A stretch of 6,020 nt of DNA, taken from assembly GCA_020722685.1 (NCBI GenBank), contig DYKH01000275.1, positions 1 to 6,020 of the forward strand. Direction: 5' to 3'. Positions 4,539 to 6,020 of this stretch are shown one piece after another (the first letter of the stretch is position 1; each line of letters starts with the position of its first letter). A model generated the notes under the pieces. The model did no database searches and had not been told where the DNA came from. It saw nothing but the letters and a program-made list of their open reading frames with translations. The position numbers were made by a program, and so were the translations under genes. This stretch comes from Caldithrix sp. (GTDB lineage: Bacteria; KSB1; UBA2214; DYKH01).

Positions 4539-5569
4539 CAGGCTGGATCATCGCCATTGCTATTATCAATGTTGCAAGCCTGTTCTATGGTACCAATGTC
4601 CACTACGCCAGGTATGGATGCGTCCTGAATCTGTCCTGTCTTGGTATGATGTGGGCATGTTCAAAGGAGTTTCAAACAGAGAAGCGCGGGTTCATTCTCC
4701 TTTGGGTTGTCAGCTTGACCGGGCTCTTGGAGGCAGTCGAGGTCTTCGCAGGGCAATACGGTATGAGCGTGCTCTTCGGGAAAACCACCACGGCTGCCGC
4801 AGGGATAGGCAGCATAGGAAACTCCAACTACGCAGGAGCTTATCTGATTTTCCCTGTGCTTACCTCTCTTGGTCTGGTAGCCAATTACAGGGGAATGAGA
4901 AGGTGGGTTGCTGCCCTGGTGCATCTGGTCTGTCTTGTGGCCCTCTACGTTACAAGGGCGCGTGGCGCATGGGCGGCAGTCCTTGTCGGGTATTTCGTGT
5001 CGTTGTGGCTTTACGGCATTCCCAAGAAATTGCTGGTCGTGTTTGTGGCGGTGGTCTTGTTGCTCGGTGCGAGTGCTTCAGTCTTTGCGCCGAGGGCAAG
5101 CCGAAACTGGACAGACCTTGCAACCCTATCCGAACGATGGAAATACTGGCAAGCTGCCGGATGGCTCTGGTGGCACTGTGCTCCAATTCAGGGCCTCGGG
5201 TTATGGTCCTACAGAAGCGAGGTATACGAGGCCCAACGCTCCTTGGGCGAAAGGGAATCCGGATACTGGGAGGGGTATCTCGCGCCCAAGCCAAGGAGCG
5301 TCCACAACGAATACTTGGAGATACTTGTAGAGGGTGGTATCCTGGCGGCAGGAGTCCTTGGGATCTTTTTCTTTAAGGTCCTTTCAGGGTCCTATTGCCA
5401 AGCAAAGACAATGCCGTGGTCTCCGTTTTGGGCGGCGGAAATAGCGGTCCTGGTAAACGCCCTTGTGTTCTTCCCATTCCGGGTCCCTGCGAGCGCAATG
5501 ATGACGGCGGTCTGTCTGGGAGCATTGATTGGGCAGATGAAGGATTCGAAAGGAGCAGCAACGACATGA
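4535..5569 (+). CDS. O-antigen ligase/polymerase-like membrane protein (Wzy_C superfamily)
   Basis: This 344-aa polytopic membrane protein has the marks of the O-antigen ligase family: GNSNYAGAYL (95-104), TRARGAW (140-146) between membrane helices, a long soluble loop (about 185-260) with ERWKYWQAA and PIQGLGLWSY, then VHNEYLEILVEGG (256-268), where His257 matches the catalytic-loop histidine of WaaL-type enzymes. The last helix pair ends in FFPFRVPAS. Members transfer or polymerise undecaprenyl-linked glycans at the periplasmic face. It is shorter than usual family members because the first two helices are absent and seem to be encoded by the preceding ORF. The ATG at 4535 is chosen over a GTG at 4523 because GGAG lies 6 nt before it and it overlaps the upstream stop. 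Substrate is unknown. Confidence 0.85.
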   Translation: MTGWIIAIAIINVASLFYGTNVHYARYGCVLNLSCLGMMWACSKEFQTEKRGFILLWVVSLTGLLEAVEVFAGQYGMSVLFGKTTTAAAGIGSIGNSNYAGAYLIFPVLTSLGLVANYRGMRRWVAALVHLVCLVALYVTRARGAWAAVLVGYFVSLWLYGIPKKLLVVFVAVVLLLGASASVFAPRASRNWTDLATLSERWKYWQAAGWLWWHCAPIQGLGLWSYRSEVYEAQRSLGERESGYWEGYLAPKPRSVHNEYLEILVEGGILAAGVLGIFFFKVLSGSYCQAKTMPWSPFWAAEIAVLVNALVFFPFRVPASAMMTAVCLGALIGQMKDSKGAATT

Positions 5570-5985
5570 AACGCATTCTTCTTATGGCGCTCTCCCTGGT
5601 TATTATCTGGTCGGTCTTGGTGAACCGGATTGTCTCTGAGTATTATGTGAAGCAGGGCTTTTCGGCAAGGAATCCCCAAATCAGGGCAGAGATGTTTGCT
5701 CGTGCATGTCAATGGAATCCCCTATCAAGTCTATGCAAAATCCAGCTCGCAATTGCCCAGGACACCATTGGGCTGACATCTCATGCGTACACCACGCTAT
5801 CCAGCCTCATTGTGGATCAGGATGGCGACGTGACACAATGGGCTATTTATTATCTGGCTGGTGTATTGAGCATGAAATTAGGCATGGAAGAAAACGCGGT
5901 CGATCTTTGGAAAACGGGGCTGCTGTATTGGCCCAAGAATCCAGAACTGAAAGGGGCATTAAGCAAAACAAAGTGGAGACCATAA
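5566..5985 (+). CDS. Membrane-anchored TPR-like protein
   Basis: This 139-aa protein starts in the ligase stop codon (ATGA) with AGGAG 10 nt upstream. Residues 4-20 form a single uncleaved-looking hydrophobic anchor after a basic MKR, so the rest should be periplasmic. Residues 35-125 look like tetratricopeptide helices: AEMFARACQWNP, then LAIAQDTIGLTSHAYTTLSSL, then WAIYYLAGVLSMKLGMEENAVDLWKTGLLYWPKNPEL, the last being a good TPR with the A-x-x-x-W and closing Pro. O-antigen ligase-family proteins often carry a C-terminal TPR module; here it is a separate, coupled gene and may bind the ligase core. The exact partner is inferred. Confidence 0.75.
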   Translation: MKRILLMALSLVIIWSVLVNRIVSEYYVKQGFSARNPQIRAEMFARACQWNPLSSLCKIQLAIAQDTIGLTSHAYTTLSSLIVDQDGDVTQWAIYYLAGVLSMKLGMEENAVDLWKTGLLYWPKNPELKGALSKTKWRP

Positions 5986-6020
5986 TGTCGATTGGGTTAG
6001 TGATTATTTGGTTGGCGATT
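5985..6020 (+). CDS. Start of a further membrane protein (runs off the window)
   Basis: The ATG at 5985 shares its A with the preceding stop (TAATG). Only 12 codons are visible, MSIGLVIIWLAI, strongly hydrophobic and consistent with a signal anchor or first transmembrane helix. The identical overlap style argues it belongs to the same membrane cassette. Nothing more can be said of its function. Confidence 0.55.
   Translation, partial: MSIGLVIIWLAI

Noticed and set aside
4525..4540. Programmed -1 frameshift joining the 44-aa ORF to the ligase core
   Set aside because: The codons GCG AAA before TGA do not form an X XXY YYZ slippery heptamer, whereas GGAG and an ATGA overlap fit termination-reinitiation.
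4432..5376. A 314-codon rightward ORF lying over the ligase gene in another frame
   Set aside because: Its translation is rich in Arg, Cys and Ser with no recognisable fold, while the overlapping frame has clear membrane helices and O-antigen ligase motifs. It is a frame shadow.
5395..5565. N-terminal extension of the TPR-like ORF upstream of 5566
   Set aside because: This part overlaps the ligase C-terminus in another frame and is Gly/Pro-rich. The ATG at 5566 has a ribosome site, a membrane anchor directly after it, and the ATGA overlap used by its neighbours.
1..6020. tRNA genes, CRISPR arrays, insertion sequences or an integrase
   Set aside because: I saw no cloverleaf-like segment, no regularly spaced repeat set beyond the pair at 341-377, and no transposase or integrase motifs in any convincing ORF.

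Overview
The window looks like the early (recombination) region of a tailed-phage or prophage genome. There is a divergent control region with a small Cro/C1-type helix-turn-helix gene on the left, then a long rightward run of tightly packed small genes. These include a PD-(D/E)XK nuclease, a Bet/RecT single-strand annealing protein, a Lar-like anti-restriction protein and several tiny cysteine-rich proteins. Base composition is moderate to GC-leaning. The small-protein set resembles phages and prophages of Desulfobacterota and related Gram-negative bacteria. That host guess is only inference, although an O-antigen ligase-type gene at the right end also fits a Gram-negative host.

Layout: 1-107 is non-coding on present evidence and holds a perfect 11-bp inverted repeat plus a smaller one. 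108-290 (minus) is the small HTH regulator. 291-497 is the divergent switch: a near-consensus leftward promoter whose predicted start point falls on the A of the regulator's ATG (leaderless), two 20-bp-spaced direct repeats, a palindrome over the left -35, and a near-consensus rightward promoter whose -10 lies inside an inverted repeat. From 498 to the end of the window every gene points right. In order: Cys-rich 73-aa protein, RecB-type nuclease, zinc-ribbon protein, coiled-coil protein of the kind found beside RecT genes, Lar-like protein, CxC/HxC protein, Bet with a long C-terminal extension, two overlapping small ORFs, and a small CGC-motif protein.

From 4404 onward the character changes to membrane genes, without any visible break in the operon: a 44-aa two-helix protein (4404-4538), a 344-aa O-antigen ligase/polymerase-like protein (4535-5569), a membrane-anchored TPR-like protein (5566-5985) and the start of another hydrophobic protein (5985-). 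Each starts inside the stop codon of the one before (GTGA, ATGA, ATGA, TAATG). The 44-aa protein carries the F-x-LPK signature and two helices expected at the N-terminus of O-antigen ligase-family proteins, and the TPR piece resembles the C-terminal module often fused to them. The set therefore reads as one envelope-polysaccharide enzyme encoded as three translationally coupled pieces. This is the most unusual thing in the window.

How the genes may work together: the nuclease would resect double-stranded ends and Bet would anneal the strands (a SynExo pair), with the coiled-coil and zinc proteins as accessories. Lar-like would blunt host restriction. The ligase cassette could alter host surface glycan, for example for exclusion of other phages. 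That last role is inferred from family resemblance only.
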